Positions 8,397 through 17,006 of a stretch of 64,000 nt of DNA are shown piece by piece. Made by a program: the position numbers and the translations under genes. The DNA lies in the NCBI RefSeq assembly GCF_030269445.1, contig NZ_BSTJ01000009.1:372001-436000 (forward strand), written 5' to 3'. The notes beneath the pieces were generated by a model. The model was not told the origin of the DNA and made no database searches. It was given only the letters and a program-made list of their open reading frames with translations. Origin of the DNA: Actinoallomurus iriomotensis. GTDB lineage: Bacteria; Actinomycetota; Actinomycetes; Streptosporangiales; Streptosporangiaceae. Each line of letters starts with the position of its first letter. Position 1 is the first letter of the stretch.

Positions 8397-8960
8397 TCAC
8401 TGGCCCACGCGACCGTCGATGCACTCCCGCAGCAGATCCGCGTGGCCGCAGTGCCGGGCGTACTCCTCGATCCGGTGGACCAGCAGTTCCCGGACCGCGA
8501 TGGCGTCCTTGCCCAGCCGTACGCCCAGATCCGGATGCTCGGCCAGTGCGGCGTCGGTGGCCGCCTGCTCGCGGGCCAGGTCGGCGTACGCGGCGTCGAC
8601 CACCGCCTGGTCGGCGACCGCTCCCTCGAAGTCCCCGTCGCCGTAGAGCTTCGGCGGCGGGTCACCGGGCAGGACCCAGCCGCGCCAGTCCCGCTCCACC
8701 TCGGCGAGGTGCCGCAGCAGGCCGAGCAGCGACATGGTCGACGGCGGCACCGACCGGCGGGCCAGCTGTTCGGCGTCGAGGCCCTCGCACTTCATCAGCA
8801 GAGTGTGCCGGTAGTTCGTCAGGTAGTCCTGCAGCGTCGCCGGCTCGCCGTCCGGACTGGCTCCGGCGTTGTCGCGGGGATCATCATCCGGATCCACCCA
8901 CATGTCCGGGTAGACGTTCGCCTGGCTCCAGCGTTCGGGTCGGTCGCTCACCCGGGCCAT
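8397..8960 (-). CDS. DinB-fold protein, DUF664 family
   Basis: A 187-residue protein with a four-helix DinB/YfiT fold. The metal-site histidines appear in SLLGLLRHLAEVERDW (middle) and HRIEEYARHCGHADLLRE (near the C terminus). DUF664 proteins are probable metal-dependent enzymes, with some relatives being mycothiol- or bacillithiol-dependent S-transferases. Here mycothiol dependence is only an inference from the actinobacterial context. Its start region overlaps the 3' end of the decayed MFS gene on the same strand. A truncated relative is found at 16570-16963. Confidence 0.8.
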   Translation of the reverse strand: MARVSDRPERWSQANVYPDMWVDPDDDPRDNAGASPDGEPATLQDYLTNYRHTLLMKCEGLDAEQLARRSVPPSTMSLLGLLRHLAEVERDWRGWVLPGDPPPKLYGDGDFEGAVADQAVVDAAYADLAREQAATDAALAEHPDLGVRLGKDAIAVRELLVHRIEEYARHCGHADLLRECIDGRVGQ

Positions 8961-10150
8961 GGTGGTCCTCGGGTGCCTGGTTCGCCAGCGAATTTCCGTT
9001 GCGGCTCCGGACGAGCCACAGGCCGGTCAGGATCGCGCCGGCCGCGGTGACGACGCCTGCGGCGAGGAACGCGGTGTCGAGTCCGGTCCCGAAGGGGGCG
9101 CCGTGGCTCTGCCGGGTACGGACGACGGCGCCGAGCACCGCGACTCCCAGAATCGCGCCGATCTGCCGGGCGGTGCTGCTGACGCCGGAGGCCAGGCCAC
9201 TGTCCTGAGGGTTCACCGAGGACACGGCCGCGCCGGTCAGCGGCGACATCGCCAGACCGAAGCCGACGCCGACGACGGCCAGCCGCCACCACACGGTGCC
9301 GTAGCCGGTGGCGTGATGGACCGTGGACAGTGTCAGGAGTCCGACCGCCGCGAGCGCCAGTCCGGCGGTGACCACGACCCGAAAGCCGAATCGGGCGGCG
9401 ACGCGACTCGACGGCGACGAACGACGCCAGCAGGACGGCGGCCACGGCGAGAGCGCCGAGGATCAGCGGTGAGGTCCACCCGTGGTCGCCCGCCGCGATG
9501 AGGCCGAAGGTGAGCGCGCCGACGCCGAGAATCGACAGTGCCTGGCCGGCGATGTCCAGCGTGGGCGCCGCCGGGTTGCGAGACTCGTCCAGCACTCGCA
9601 TTCCGGCCAGCAGCGATATAAGGCCGATCGGCACATTGACCAGGAAAATGCTGGGCCAGCCGAACGCGTCGGTGAGGATGCCGCCAGCCACCGGACCGGC
9701 GGCCATTCCGACGCCGCTCAGGCCCGCCCACAGCCCGATCGCCTTCACCCGTTCCTGCGGTCGCGGGTACGCCGAGGCCAGCAAGGCGAGCGAGGCGGGA
9801 CTCAACGCCGCGGCCCCGACGCCCTGCAGAACGCGCGCGGCGACCAGCCAGCCGAGCGTCGGGGCGACACTGCACAACAGCGACGCCAGCGTGAACACCG
9901 CCACACCGGTCAGGAACACTCGTCTGCGACCGAGACGGTCGGCGAGCACACCACCGGCCAGCAGCAGCATCGCGACCACCAGCACATAGGCGTCCACGAT
10001 CCACTGCAGGCCGGTCAGGGTGGTGCGCAACTTGAGTTGCACGGCGGGCAGGGCCGCACCGACGATGGTGTTGTCGAGCAGCACCATGAACTGACCGACG
10101 CAGGTCAACGCCAGCAATATGGCTCTGTTCGGCCGAACGTCTTCGGACAC
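8884..10150 (-). pseudogene. MFS drug efflux transporter (EmrB/QacA type), internal deletion and frameshift
   Basis: The first ~248 codons from ATG 10150 encode the N-terminal half of a 14-TM drug:H+ antiporter, with motif A-like DRLGRRRVF and motif C-like GPVAGGIL. Near 9400-9410 the frame changes and the readable frame continues with the family's late helices (VAARFG, then MVTAGLALAA and SSTARQIGAILGVAVLG), ending at 8884. The helices normally lying between these parts are missing, so roughly 100 codons were deleted out of frame. The gene is divergent from a MerR regulator, its probable former controller. It can hardly be functional. Confidence 0.8.
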
Positions 10151-10196
10151 GGGCGATTCCCTTCTTCCCGACCGGCGGAACGTGGACGCTAACGAT

Positions 10197-10210
10197 TGAC
10201 ATCGATGTCA
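10197..10210. promoter_or_regulatory. Palindromic operator between the decayed MFS gene and MerR
   Basis: TGACATCGATGTCA is a perfect 14-bp palindrome. It sits between the divergent MFS (start 10150) and MerR (start 10256) genes and overlaps a TTGAC -35-like element. This is where MerR-family regulators bind and distort an overlong promoter spacer. It is likely the MerR operator; binding is inferred. Confidence 0.55.
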
Positions 10211-10255
10211 CCTCAAGCCCGGCCGAGGGTGCGGATCCAGAGACAGGAGTCTGTG

Positions 10256-10669
10256 ATGCGGATCGGTGAGCTGTCGCGTCTGTCCGGGGCGAGCCCGCGT
10301 TCGATCAGGCACTACGAATCGGTGGGGCTGCTGTCGTCGGGACGCGACAGCCGCGGGTACCGCGACTTCGATGAGAGCGCGGTCGCGCAGATCGCGAAGA
10401 TCAAGCTGTTGCTGGGAGTCGGCCTCGACATCACCGACATCGTCGTGATGCTCCCCAGCGCGGACACTTCCGAGGTCGTCTACTGTGCGCGCGCCCAAGA
10501 GCGCATCGATGAGCAGATAGTCCGCATCGAGCGCCAGCAGGCGCTGCTGTGCGAGGCCAGGTCGCTACTTCTGGAGTTGCAGCGCGTCGGACAGGTCACC
10601 GCCACCGTCCGGCCGCCCGCCGAGCCCATCCGAGCGGTCAGCGGAAACAGGACCGCGGGCATCCGCTGA
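10256..10669 (+). CDS. MerR family transcriptional regulator
   Basis: The 137-residue protein starts at ATG 10256 (GTG 10253 is possible) behind AGGAG. The N-terminal winged helix (MRIGELSRLSGASPRSIRHY) is a textbook MerR DNA-binding domain, followed by a dimerisation coiled coil and a variable C terminus. One Cys (VVYCARAQ) lies in the helix before the effector region, but no metal-binding Cys pair is seen, so an organic ligand is likelier than a metal. It is divergent from the decayed efflux pump with a palindrome between them, suggesting it once controlled that pump. Confidence 0.88.
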   Translation: MRIGELSRLSGASPRSIRHYESVGLLSSGRDSRGYRDFDESAVAQIAKIKLLLGVGLDITDIVVMLPSADTSEVVYCARAQERIDEQIVRIERQQALLCEARSLLLELQRVGQVTATVRPPAEPIRAVSGNRTAGIR

Positions 10670-10725
10670 CCGCCCGCTCGGAGTACGACGCCAACGGTTC
10701 GGCGGACGCGGACGTCCTACAGATC

Positions 10726-11193
10726 ATGAGCCAGGACTCGCCTCCGGTGCCGGATTACGGGACTCGAATCGGCTTGGGATGCGCCCTGCTGATCCTCAGC
10801 CCGCTGATCGGCGCCGCGCTCGCCCTCCTTCAGAACGCGAACATCGAGGACGCCTGGGTCCGCTGCTCGGGGCTGGCGCCCGAGGTGGCGAACGACATCG
10901 CCGACACGGGACAGGTCTGGCTCGGCTCGCTGGTGCTCCGCGCCATCGGCTATTCGCTGTGTCCGCCGGTGGGGATCATCGTCGGTCTGTGGATCTGCCG
11001 CCGGCGTACCCGCGTGGTCAGGGTGACCGTCGCCTGCGCGCTGGCCCTGGTCATCTGCGCCCTGGCGTTCTGGGGCGACTACGCCCTCAACAACGGCATG
11101 ACGCATGGCTTCTACCTGCCGTCCCTGTGCCCGGGCGGCCGTCCGCCGTGGTGGCCGGCATGGCTTCCCCTACGGATCACCGGGCACCGATGA
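10726..11193 (+). CDS. Small integral membrane protein, unknown
   Basis: From ATG 10726 the product has 155 residues and three hydrophobic segments (about 17-37, 68-88 and 98-118). A loop of about 30 residues between helices 1 and 2 contains a single Cys, and the tail is Trp/Pro rich. I do not recognise a family. It follows the MerR gene by 56 bases and may be transcribed with it. The start is weakly supported because no strong Shine-Dalgarno is evident. Confidence 0.55.
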   Translation: MSQDSPPVPDYGTRIGLGCALLILSPLIGAALALLQNANIEDAWVRCSGLAPEVANDIADTGQVWLGSLVLRAIGYSLCPPVGIIVGLWICRRRTRVVRVTVACALALVICALAFWGDYALNNGMTHGFYLPSLCPGGRPPWWPAWLPLRITGHR

Positions 11194-11240
11194 ATATCCG
11201 GCGCGTACGAAGTCTGTGCCCTGAACCTAAGGAGCAGAGC

Positions 11241-11441
11241 ATGGCGACAGAGCCGGACACAGGCTTTCCCGCAGGTATCCCCGCGCCCGCGATCCGGGCA
11301 CTCCACGCCGCTGGGTACCTCGACCTCGGGCAGCTCGCGGACGTACCCGCCGCAGAGTTGCGGAAACTCCACGGGGTGGGTCCGAAGGCGTTGCGCCTGC
11401 TGCAGGAGGCTCTCCAGCGGCAGGGCCTGTCACTCGGCTGA
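11241..11441 (+). CDS. Small helix-hairpin-helix protein (RNA polymerase alpha-CTD-like)
   Basis: ATG 11241 has an AAGGAG site with ideal spacing. The 66-residue product consists essentially of one helix-hairpin-helix unit (APAIRALHAAGYLDLGQL, then LRKLHGVGPKALRLLQEAL), the fold of the alpha-subunit C-terminal domain and of many nonspecific DNA-binding modules. The Gly-Val-Gly hairpin is intact. Such free-standing proteins are common in actinobacteria and presumably bind DNA, but the role is unknown. Confidence 0.75.
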   Translation: MATEPDTGFPAGIPAPAIRALHAAGYLDLGQLADVPAAELRKLHGVGPKALRLLQEALQRQGLSLG

Positions 11442-11456
11442 CGCCGTCCCGCGTGA

Positions 11457-11921
11457 TCAGGACTGGCACGCTCGCCGCAGCCGGGTCAGGGCGCCTTCGG
11501 GGTCGTGCAGGATTCGCACGCCGTCGGTCACCACGCGGCGCGTGCCGGGATCGACGGGGTCGATGCGCGCCCAATCGGGAGAACCGATGTTGAGCTCGAC
11601 CTCGAGTCCGGCGCCGGTGAGAAACCGCCGTTCGGTGATGGGGCCCCACGTCTGGACTCTGGTCAGTTCGCCGAGGTCCAGCTCGTCGGCCCAGGTGCCA
11701 TCGGCGTAGCGGTCGATCTCCTTGGTGAGCAGGATGAGATCGAGGTCGGAGTCCGGTCCGGCCGCGTCCCGGGCGTAGGAGCCGGCCAGAAGCAGCCCGA
11801 GAACGTCGTCACGTGCGGCCGCCCAGCGGGTGACCCGCGCGATCACGTTCTCGACGTCAACGGCACCCTCGGCCGAAATGCCAGCCGAGCCGGCCGCCGG
11901 GCGTTCATCACGCTGGGCCAC
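11457..11921 (-). CDS. Nucleotidyltransferase-domain protein
   Basis: The start at GTG 11921 is chosen because CGAGGAGCAAAA lies directly upstream. The 154-residue product has the GSx10DxD signature of the NTP-transferase fold (LLAGSYARDAAGPDSDLDL), giving the two metal-binding Asp residues, and a third acidic residue in GLEVELNIG. Such proteins resemble the catalytic part of antibiotic adenylyltransferases and MNT-type antitoxins. No HEPN partner is adjacent; the next gene on this strand is an unrelated small protein. Substrate unknown. Confidence 0.75.
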   Translation of the reverse strand: MAQRDERPAAGSAGISAEGAVDVENVIARVTRWAAARDDVLGLLLAGSYARDAAGPDSDLDLILLTKEIDRYADGTWADELDLGELTRVQTWGPITERRFLTGAGLEVELNIGSPDWARIDPVDPGTRRVVTDGVRILHDPEGALTRLRRACQS

Positions 11922-11977
11922 TTTTGCTCCTCGGTACGCAGGCCGGCGGGCTCTGGAACATCGTGAGCCGCGTACGG

Positions 11978-12292
11978 CTAGGGCACAGTCCGCCTGGCGT
12001 CGTTGATCAACTCTGCCATCTTGATCAAACGGCGGACGTACGCCGCGGACTCGCCACGCAGGCGGGGAAGAATCCTTCGGAGATCCCGGGCACAGACCTC
12101 TAGTGTGCGGAACCGGTCGTCGTCCAGCGCGCCGCGGCTTTTCACATAGACCGAGACGCATCCGGCCATCGCACCGTCGATCTCGACGACATCCCCGTCA
12201 CGGTCGTCCACCCGGTAGAGATCGTCAGGCCACGTTGCACCGACGTGTTCGGCCCACAGCACCGCGACTTCGTTGAAGATCGCCTCGTTCAT
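11978..12292 (-). CDS. Hypothetical protein, 104 aa
   Basis: From ATG 12292 the product is a small soluble acidic protein with an N-terminal MNEAIFNEVAVLWAEHVGA helix and a C-terminal helix rich in Arg (RRILPRLRGE). There is no recognisable motif. It lies between the nucleotidyltransferase gene and the large propeller-like gene on the same strand, so the three may form one transcript. Coding is plausible but unproven. Confidence 0.5.
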   Translation of the reverse strand: MNEAIFNEVAVLWAEHVGATWPDDLYRVDDRDGDVVEIDGAMAGCVSVYVKSRGALDDDRFRTLEVCARDLRRILPRLRGESAAYVRRLIKMAELINDARRTVP

Positions 12293-12348
12293 CCAGCCGA
12301 GCCTACGGTCGTGATCGCCCCTTCTGAACGAGCGCCCGGGCCGGCGAT

Positions 12349-13380
12349 TCAGCCGAGATATCCAGCCCATTTCACCTGACGGTTGAGCGCGCGGCCAGAG
12401 GCGCTCAGAGCGAAGCGAGTGGACAGCCGCGCCGTCCTCCTACCAGCGTCGTCGAACACGTACAGGCCGAACGTGTTGAGGTGGAAGATGCGACGCCGCG
12501 CCTGGTCCACGACCACGTCGTACCGGACGCCCCGGCTGGCCGAGTCGCGATAGGTGTGCAGATCCAGCTGGCCCAGGAGCTTCCCGCCGGCGTCCACCAG
12601 GACGAACATGAACTCGCGGCCCCGCATGTAGGCCTTCTTCTTCCACCCGACGGTCAGTACGACGAAGGTCGAGTCATCGATCGCCACGGCGTCGTACAGC
12701 CACGCGGGACGCGGTCCGCCCGGTCCGGGGTGCACAGTCCTGATCTGCTCGTCCAGTTCGGTGAGGGCCTCGCCCTCGCCCGAGGCGCCGTTCGGTGGGC
12801 AGTAAAAGGGCCAACGCGTGCTTCCGTTCGGCTTCCGCAACAGCGCGGTCACGGCCGTCAGCGGGGGCATCACCGCTCCGACCGGTTCGGTCGAGACGGC
12901 CACGACGTTCTCGCCGATCAGGCACAGTGCTCGCCCGGACGGCGTCAGCCGGGTACGGAACGCCCAGTGCGGCTTCTCGCCCGCTCCCGGTGCGGTGACC
13001 TCCTCGGCCGAGCCGAGCGCCGCGTCGAGGACGAACGCCTGGTTGCCCTTCGTGGAGAACAGAACCCTCCCGTCCGGGAGAACGCACAGCGAGGCCTGCG
13101 GGTAGAGCGCGCCCACGTTCTTGCTCGCCCACCGTACGAAGACCTGGTTGATCGGCTCGCCGTCCGGGCCGTACCGGCTCACCACATGACCGGCGACCAT
13201 GTCCCGCTCGTCCGTGCTGTCATACCGGTAGTAGTTGTACGCGAGGTCCGACAACACGTAGCGGTCCCCTCCCGGCCTCGTGCACACCGATCGGTGCGTC
13301 CACTCGAACGTGTTGTCCAGGTCGATCTCCCGGTCGCGCACGAGCGTCTTCGAGAGTTGGATCGGGTGCCCACGGGTCAT
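12349..13380 (-). CDS. Hypothetical propeller-like protein, 343 aa
   Basis: A 343-residue cytoplasmic protein (no signal peptide) with repeated strand motifs such as LCVLPDGRVLFSTKG, RLTPSGRALCLIGE and IFHLNTFGLYVFDDAG. These resemble the blades of a beta-propeller. No catalytic motif can be named. A protein of similar size and style is encoded in the tRNA-Gly cassette array at 22940-23821, but I cannot establish homology by eye. Confidence 0.6.
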   Translation of the reverse strand: MTRGHPIQLSKTLVRDREIDLDNTFEWTHRSVCTRPGGDRYVLSDLAYNYYRYDSTDERDMVAGHVVSRYGPDGEPINQVFVRWASKNVGALYPQASLCVLPDGRVLFSTKGNQAFVLDAALGSAEEVTAPGAGEKPHWAFRTRLTPSGRALCLIGENVVAVSTEPVGAVMPPLTAVTALLRKPNGSTRWPFYCPPNGASGEGEALTELDEQIRTVHPGPGGPRPAWLYDAVAIDDSTFVVLTVGWKKKAYMRGREFMFVLVDAGGKLLGQLDLHTYRDSASRGVRYDVVVDQARRRIFHLNTFGLYVFDDAGRRTARLSTRFALSASGRALNRQVKWAGYLG

Positions 13381-13463
13381 GGGTCGTTCTTCCTCGCGTT
13401 CGGCCGGCTACGAATGTCTTGGAGCTGGCGGACGACGATTCGGTTCCGTGCGCCGGGAGCCTG

Positions 13464-14189
13464 TCAGGGTGCCTCGTGCAGGGCCAGGGTGGCGCCCTCA
13501 GGGTCGGTGATGACGGTGAACCGGCCGCTGTCCGGGGTCGTGGTCAGTTCCGCTTCGGCCGTCGCGCCGAGGGACACGGCGTGGTCGCGAGCGGCGGATG
13601 CGGAGTCGACCAGGACGAACGGCAGCCAGCCGCGGTCCTGCGTCGTCTGGACCATCTCGGCCACGCGCGCGCCGTCCCCGGTGGTGAGCACGCCGGCGGT
13701 GCCGTCGGGGGCCAGGGCGGTGTTCCAGCCGGCCACCGCTCGGTAGAAGTCGGCCGCGGTCGCCGGCTCCGGGGTGCGTAGCCGGTCCCATACGAACGTG
13801 CCGGGCGCCGGGGAGCGGGGCGCGCTCATCGGCGTACCGGGCAGCGGTCGTACGACCAGGAAGATGGCCTTGTCGGCGTCCAGGATCGGCGCGAGCCTGC
13901 CGACGCCGGGCAGGTCGCCGGGCACACCGCTGGTCACGATGCCGCCGTGGGCTCGGGCGGCCGACGCGGCCGCGTCCACGTCGGCGACGGCGATGTACGG
14001 CGTCCAGTGCGGTGGGATGCCCGGCTTGGTCGGGCTGATCCCGCCGATCGGCGTGCCGTCGGCGTGGATGATCGGGCCGGTCGAACCGGCGGTGAAGGTC
14101 CAGCCGAGCAGGTCGCCGTAGAAGCGCCCGGCGCGCTCGATGTCGGTGACGCGCAGCTCGTGCCAGACGAATCGGCCGTGGTCGTCCAT
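13464..14189 (-). CDS. Two-domain VOC protein (glyoxalase-like)
   Basis: A 241-residue tandem VOC protein. Module 1 runs from the start (FVWHELRVTDIERAGRFYGD) to about residue 115; module 2 begins at FVWDRLRTPEPATAADFYRA (about 131) and ends with VITDPEGATLALHE. Paired modules form the metal- or drug-binding cavity within one chain. It is divergent from a MarR regulator with a clear palindromic site between them, so MarR probably controls this gene, perhaps in response to a toxic small molecule. Confidence 0.82.
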   Translation of the reverse strand: MDDHGRFVWHELRVTDIERAGRFYGDLLGWTFTAGSTGPIIHADGTPIGGISPTKPGIPPHWTPYIAVADVDAAASAARAHGGIVTSGVPGDLPGVGRLAPILDADKAIFLVVRPLPGTPMSAPRSPAPGTFVWDRLRTPEPATAADFYRAVAGWNTALAPDGTAGVLTTGDGARVAEMVQTTQDRGWLPFVLVDSASAARDHAVSLGATAEAELTTTPDSGRFTVITDPEGATLALHEAP

Positions 14190-14233
14190 GATGGTCCCCG
14201 TTCACCAACCCGCAGTTGACTGCATGAAGGAAG

Positions 14234-14253
14234 TATCTGCGTGTATGCAGATA
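14234..14253. promoter_or_regulatory. MarR operator candidate
   Basis: TATCTGC-N6-GCAGATA is a perfect 7-bp inverted repeat between the divergent VOC (start 14189) and MarR (start 14277) genes. Its length and AT-rich ends fit MarR-family operators. MarR autoregulation and control of the VOC gene are inferred. Confidence 0.6.
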
Positions 14254-14276
14254 TATGAAAGGGGTCGGGACGGCTC

Positions 14277-14744
14277 ATGTCAAGGCCACGGATGCCGGAG
14301 AACGCCCATGAGGTCTACCGCCGGTACCTCGCCGCCGTCGTACTCCATGGCCAGGCCAGCGGGGCGGCGGTCGGTCTGGGGGGCACCGACCTGTACGCGT
14401 TGTCCGTCCTGGCGGCCACCGGGTCCATGACCCCTGGTGAGCTGGCCGCTCGCACCGGCTTGACCTCGGGCGCGACCACCCGCCTGATCGATCGCCTGGA
14501 ACGTGACGGTCACGTCCGCCGCGTCGCCGACCCGACCGACCGCCGCCGGCTGCACGTGGAACCGACCGGCCGCGACGTCGGCGTCGACGCCGCCGTCGAT
14601 CCGGCTCGCCGCAAGGTCGGAGACATCCTCGCCGGCTACACCGCCGAGCAGCTGACCACGCTGTTCGACTACTTCACCAGGGCGGCGACAGCCTTCGAGG
14701 AGGCGACGGAGGAGCTCCAGGCGGCGGCCGAACGGCGGCACTGA
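14277..14744 (+). CDS. MarR family transcriptional regulator
   Basis: A 155-residue winged-helix regulator. The recognition region reads MTPGELAARTGLTSGATTRL, the wing contains the family-typical DPTDRRR, and the C-terminal helices form the dimer interface. It is divergent from the VOC gene across an 87-bp region containing a palindrome (14234-14253). It probably represses itself and the VOC gene until a phenolic or drug-like ligand binds. The 250 bases after it hold no supportable gene. Confidence 0.88.
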   Translation: MSRPRMPENAHEVYRRYLAAVVLHGQASGAAVGLGGTDLYALSVLAATGSMTPGELAARTGLTSGATTRLIDRLERDGHVRRVADPTDRRRLHVEPTGRDVGVDAAVDPARRKVGDILAGYTAEQLTTLFDYFTRAATAFEEATEELQAAAERRH

Positions 14745-14995
14745 GGCGGGGAGCGCCACGCTTGGAACCTGGAGTCGTCGGACGACGATTCGGTGCCGGG
14801 CGCGGAGGTCGTACGCTCCTCGCCCGCCTCCTTGGCGAATCGCGAATGATCCCTGTCGCCTCTTGATCACAGGGCTCATTTCAAGCCGTTTCCGAAGGTG
14901 ATTCATGCCACGGAACGCGAAAATCCTCGGGCCGCGTCGTACGAGCGCGCGGCGCGACCTGCCGCGACGGTTTTCGAGAGGCGCCGGAGTGGTCG

Positions 14996-15628
14996 ATGAG
15001 CCTGTTCAAGGTGGTCGAGGGGTTCTTCAGGCGATCCCTGCACCCGACGGCGGCCCACAGCGCCGCGGAGGCAGGGGCGCGGCAAAGCCAGGTCCCGCTG
15101 GCCCATCTACGGCCGGACGGAATATCGGGGTCGACCCGCCGGGCCCAGCCGCCGACGGCTGCGGAAGCCGCCGCGATGGAGCGGGCATACGGCGAACAGA
15201 GCCAGATCCTCGCCTCCGCGGAAGGTCGTCCACTGAAGCTTCGTGAGATCGAGGAGCTCGTGAGACGCACCAACCCGTCGGCGTCGACAACGAACTGCCC
15301 GGAGGTCGCCTTGGCCGTTCGTCAGAACCTGGAGCACCGTCGTCCGGCCGTCGCCGCACCGGGGATCCGCTCACCCATCGACCTTGCCGGCGCCCAGTTC
15401 GACGCCGAGAGCCCGGCCGCCTTCCACGAGCTCCTCAAGAGGGAGCTGCATCAGCCCGGCATGAACGGAATCGTCTCCGGAAACCGCTCGGCGACCGTGG
15501 AGGGACACCTCTACAACGCGGCCAATGTGGACGGCGAGATCAAGTACATCTGCGGTCAGACCGGGGGAGGAATCGTCAAAGACCAGAACATCTTCCCAGG
15601 CGGAGATTTCTACCGCCTTTATCTGTGA
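14996..15628 (+). CDS. Papain-fold toxin-like protein (Tox-PL / glutamine deamidase-like C-terminal domain)
   Basis: ATG 14996 has a GGAG site 7 bases upstream. The 210-residue product has a basic, disordered-looking N-terminal half and a C-terminal domain from about residue 100. That domain shows NCPEVALAVRQNL (candidate catalytic Cys), VEGHLYNAANVDGEIKYI (candidate His) and a terminal GQTGGG. This Cys, then His, then D/Q-x-Q-x-G order is that of polymorphic-toxin papain-like deamidases (Tox-PL). In the family the last motif usually starts with Asp (iDgQtG); here it is ICGQTGG, so a Cys replaces the acid. There is no secretion signal or adjacent immunity gene on the same strand. The assignment is by motif only. 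Confidence 0.55.
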   Translation: MSLFKVVEGFFRRSLHPTAAHSAAEAGARQSQVPLAHLRPDGISGSTRRAQPPTAAEAAAMERAYGEQSQILASAEGRPLKLREIEELVRRTNPSASTTNCPEVALAVRQNLEHRRPAVAAPGIRSPIDLAGAQFDAESPAAFHELLKRELHQPGMNGIVSGNRSATVEGHLYNAANVDGEIKYICGQTGGGIVKDQNIFPGGDFYRLYL

Positions 15629-15746
15629 CCGACCCCGTACCGAACTGACCGGCGCGTACGGAAGCCGTCAGCGGCTGGTGCGCCGATGGTCAGCGGGCGC
15701 GGACAGAGTGCTGTTCATCGAGACACGCACCTGACGGAGGTTCGAG

Positions 15747-16547
15747 ATGAACGGCACGAGCGTCACCGGGATCCGCGGCGAGTTCCGCATCGATGGTCGC
15801 CGACTGTCCTACCTGGACTTCGGTGGATCGGGCCGGCCGCTGCTGGCCCTGCACGGTCACCTGTACGAGGGCCGGACCTGGGTGCGGCTGGCCGAGGCAC
15901 TGGCGCCGCAGTGGCGGGTCATCGCACCCGACCAGCGCGGGCACGGCGACTCCGACCGGGCCGCCTCCTACACCCGCGAGGACTACGTCGCCGACGCGAT
16001 CGCCCTCCTGGACCACCTGGGGATCGAGCAGGTCGTGACGCTCGGCCACTCCGGCGGCGGCATCACCGCCTTCCAGATCGCCGCCCGGCACCCCGAGCGG
16101 GTGTCGGCCATCGTCAACGTCGAGGGCCCGGTCCGCGATCTCGACGACGGCCCCAGCGCACTCTCGTTCGTCCTGTCGATGCCGTACACGGCTCCCGACC
16201 GGCAGGCGCTCCTGGACGCCATCGGCCCGCTGGCCCCGATGCTCGGCGACAAACTGCGCCCCACCGCCGACGGCGGCTGGCGTCTGCCGTTCCACCCGCA
16301 GGACACCATCGCCTCAGAGCAGGGAACACACGGCGACCACTGGGCCGACTGGACCTCCACCGGGTGCCCCGCCCTGTTCGTGCTGGCCCGCGACAGCCAG
16401 GTCATCACCCCAGAGGAAGGCCGGCAGATCGTCACCCGCCGCGCCAACACGCGACTCGCCGAACTCGACGGCGACCACTTCGCCCACACCACCGACCCGG
16501 ATGGCTTCGCCGCCGTCGTCAAGGACTTCCTGAACACCCTCGCCTGA
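15747..16547 (+). CDS. Alpha/beta hydrolase
   Basis: A 266-residue alpha/beta-hydrolase: oxyanion strand LLALHGHLYEGRTW, a GHGDSD turn, nucleophile elbow GHSGG (Ser about 99), a late Asp (LARDSQVI) and a catalytic His (DGDHFAHT). There is no signal peptide, so it is cytoplasmic. The family includes esterases, haloperoxidases and epoxide hydrolases, and the substrate is not evident. A truncated DinB gene follows it directly. Confidence 0.82.
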   Translation: MNGTSVTGIRGEFRIDGRRLSYLDFGGSGRPLLALHGHLYEGRTWVRLAEALAPQWRVIAPDQRGHGDSDRAASYTREDYVADAIALLDHLGIEQVVTLGHSGGGITAFQIAARHPERVSAIVNVEGPVRDLDDGPSALSFVLSMPYTAPDRQALLDAIGPLAPMLGDKLRPTADGGWRLPFHPQDTIASEQGTHGDHWADWTSTGCPALFVLARDSQVITPEEGRQIVTRRANTRLAELDGDHFAHTTDPDGFAAVVKDFLNTLA

Positions 16548-16569
16548 CCGCCCGCCGGGGATCGGCACG

Positions 16570-16963
16570 GCCGTTGCCGATCCCGGTACGGCCTCTGGGG
16601 TGGACGCCTCTGGGTCTCGTGGAGCACCTTGGTCACGCCGAGCGGCACTGGTTCCAGGAGATCGCCACCGGTTCCGCCGAGCCGCTGCCGTGGCCCGACG
16701 ACCACACGCCACTGATCACCTCACGGCCACCATCGGTGGTCTTCGAGTTCTACCGCACTCAGTGCGAGCGCTCGAACGCGATCCTCGCCTCGATGCCACT
16801 GTCGACGCCCCCGCGCGGACGTCACCCCGATCCACTCGGAAAAGAAATCACCGACCTACGCCGCATCGTCCTCCACATGATCGAGGAGACCGCGCGCCAT
16901 GCCGGCCACCTCGACATCGCGCGCGAGCTACTCGACGGAAAGACGGGGCTGGGACCCCGATAA
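16570..16963 (+). pseudogene. DinB/DUF664 protein, N-terminally truncated remnant
   Basis: In the frame ending at 16963 the sequence from TPLGLVEHLGHAERHWF onward matches the middle and end of DUF664 proteins, including IEETARHAGHLDIARELLDG. The first ~40-50 residues of the fold are missing. The frame runs upstream into the end of the hydrolase gene without a credible start. It is most likely a gene remnant that lost its 5' end, perhaps when the hydrolase gene was inserted. Confidence 0.6.
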
Positions 16964-17006
16964 GGGCTGCCGATCCAGTCGGTGGAAGTCTGATAAAAGA
17001 TCACAC

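Noticed and set aside
10549-10725. N-terminal extension of the membrane protein gene at 10726
   Set aside because: It overlaps the MerR gene in another frame and has an unnatural Arg-rich composition.
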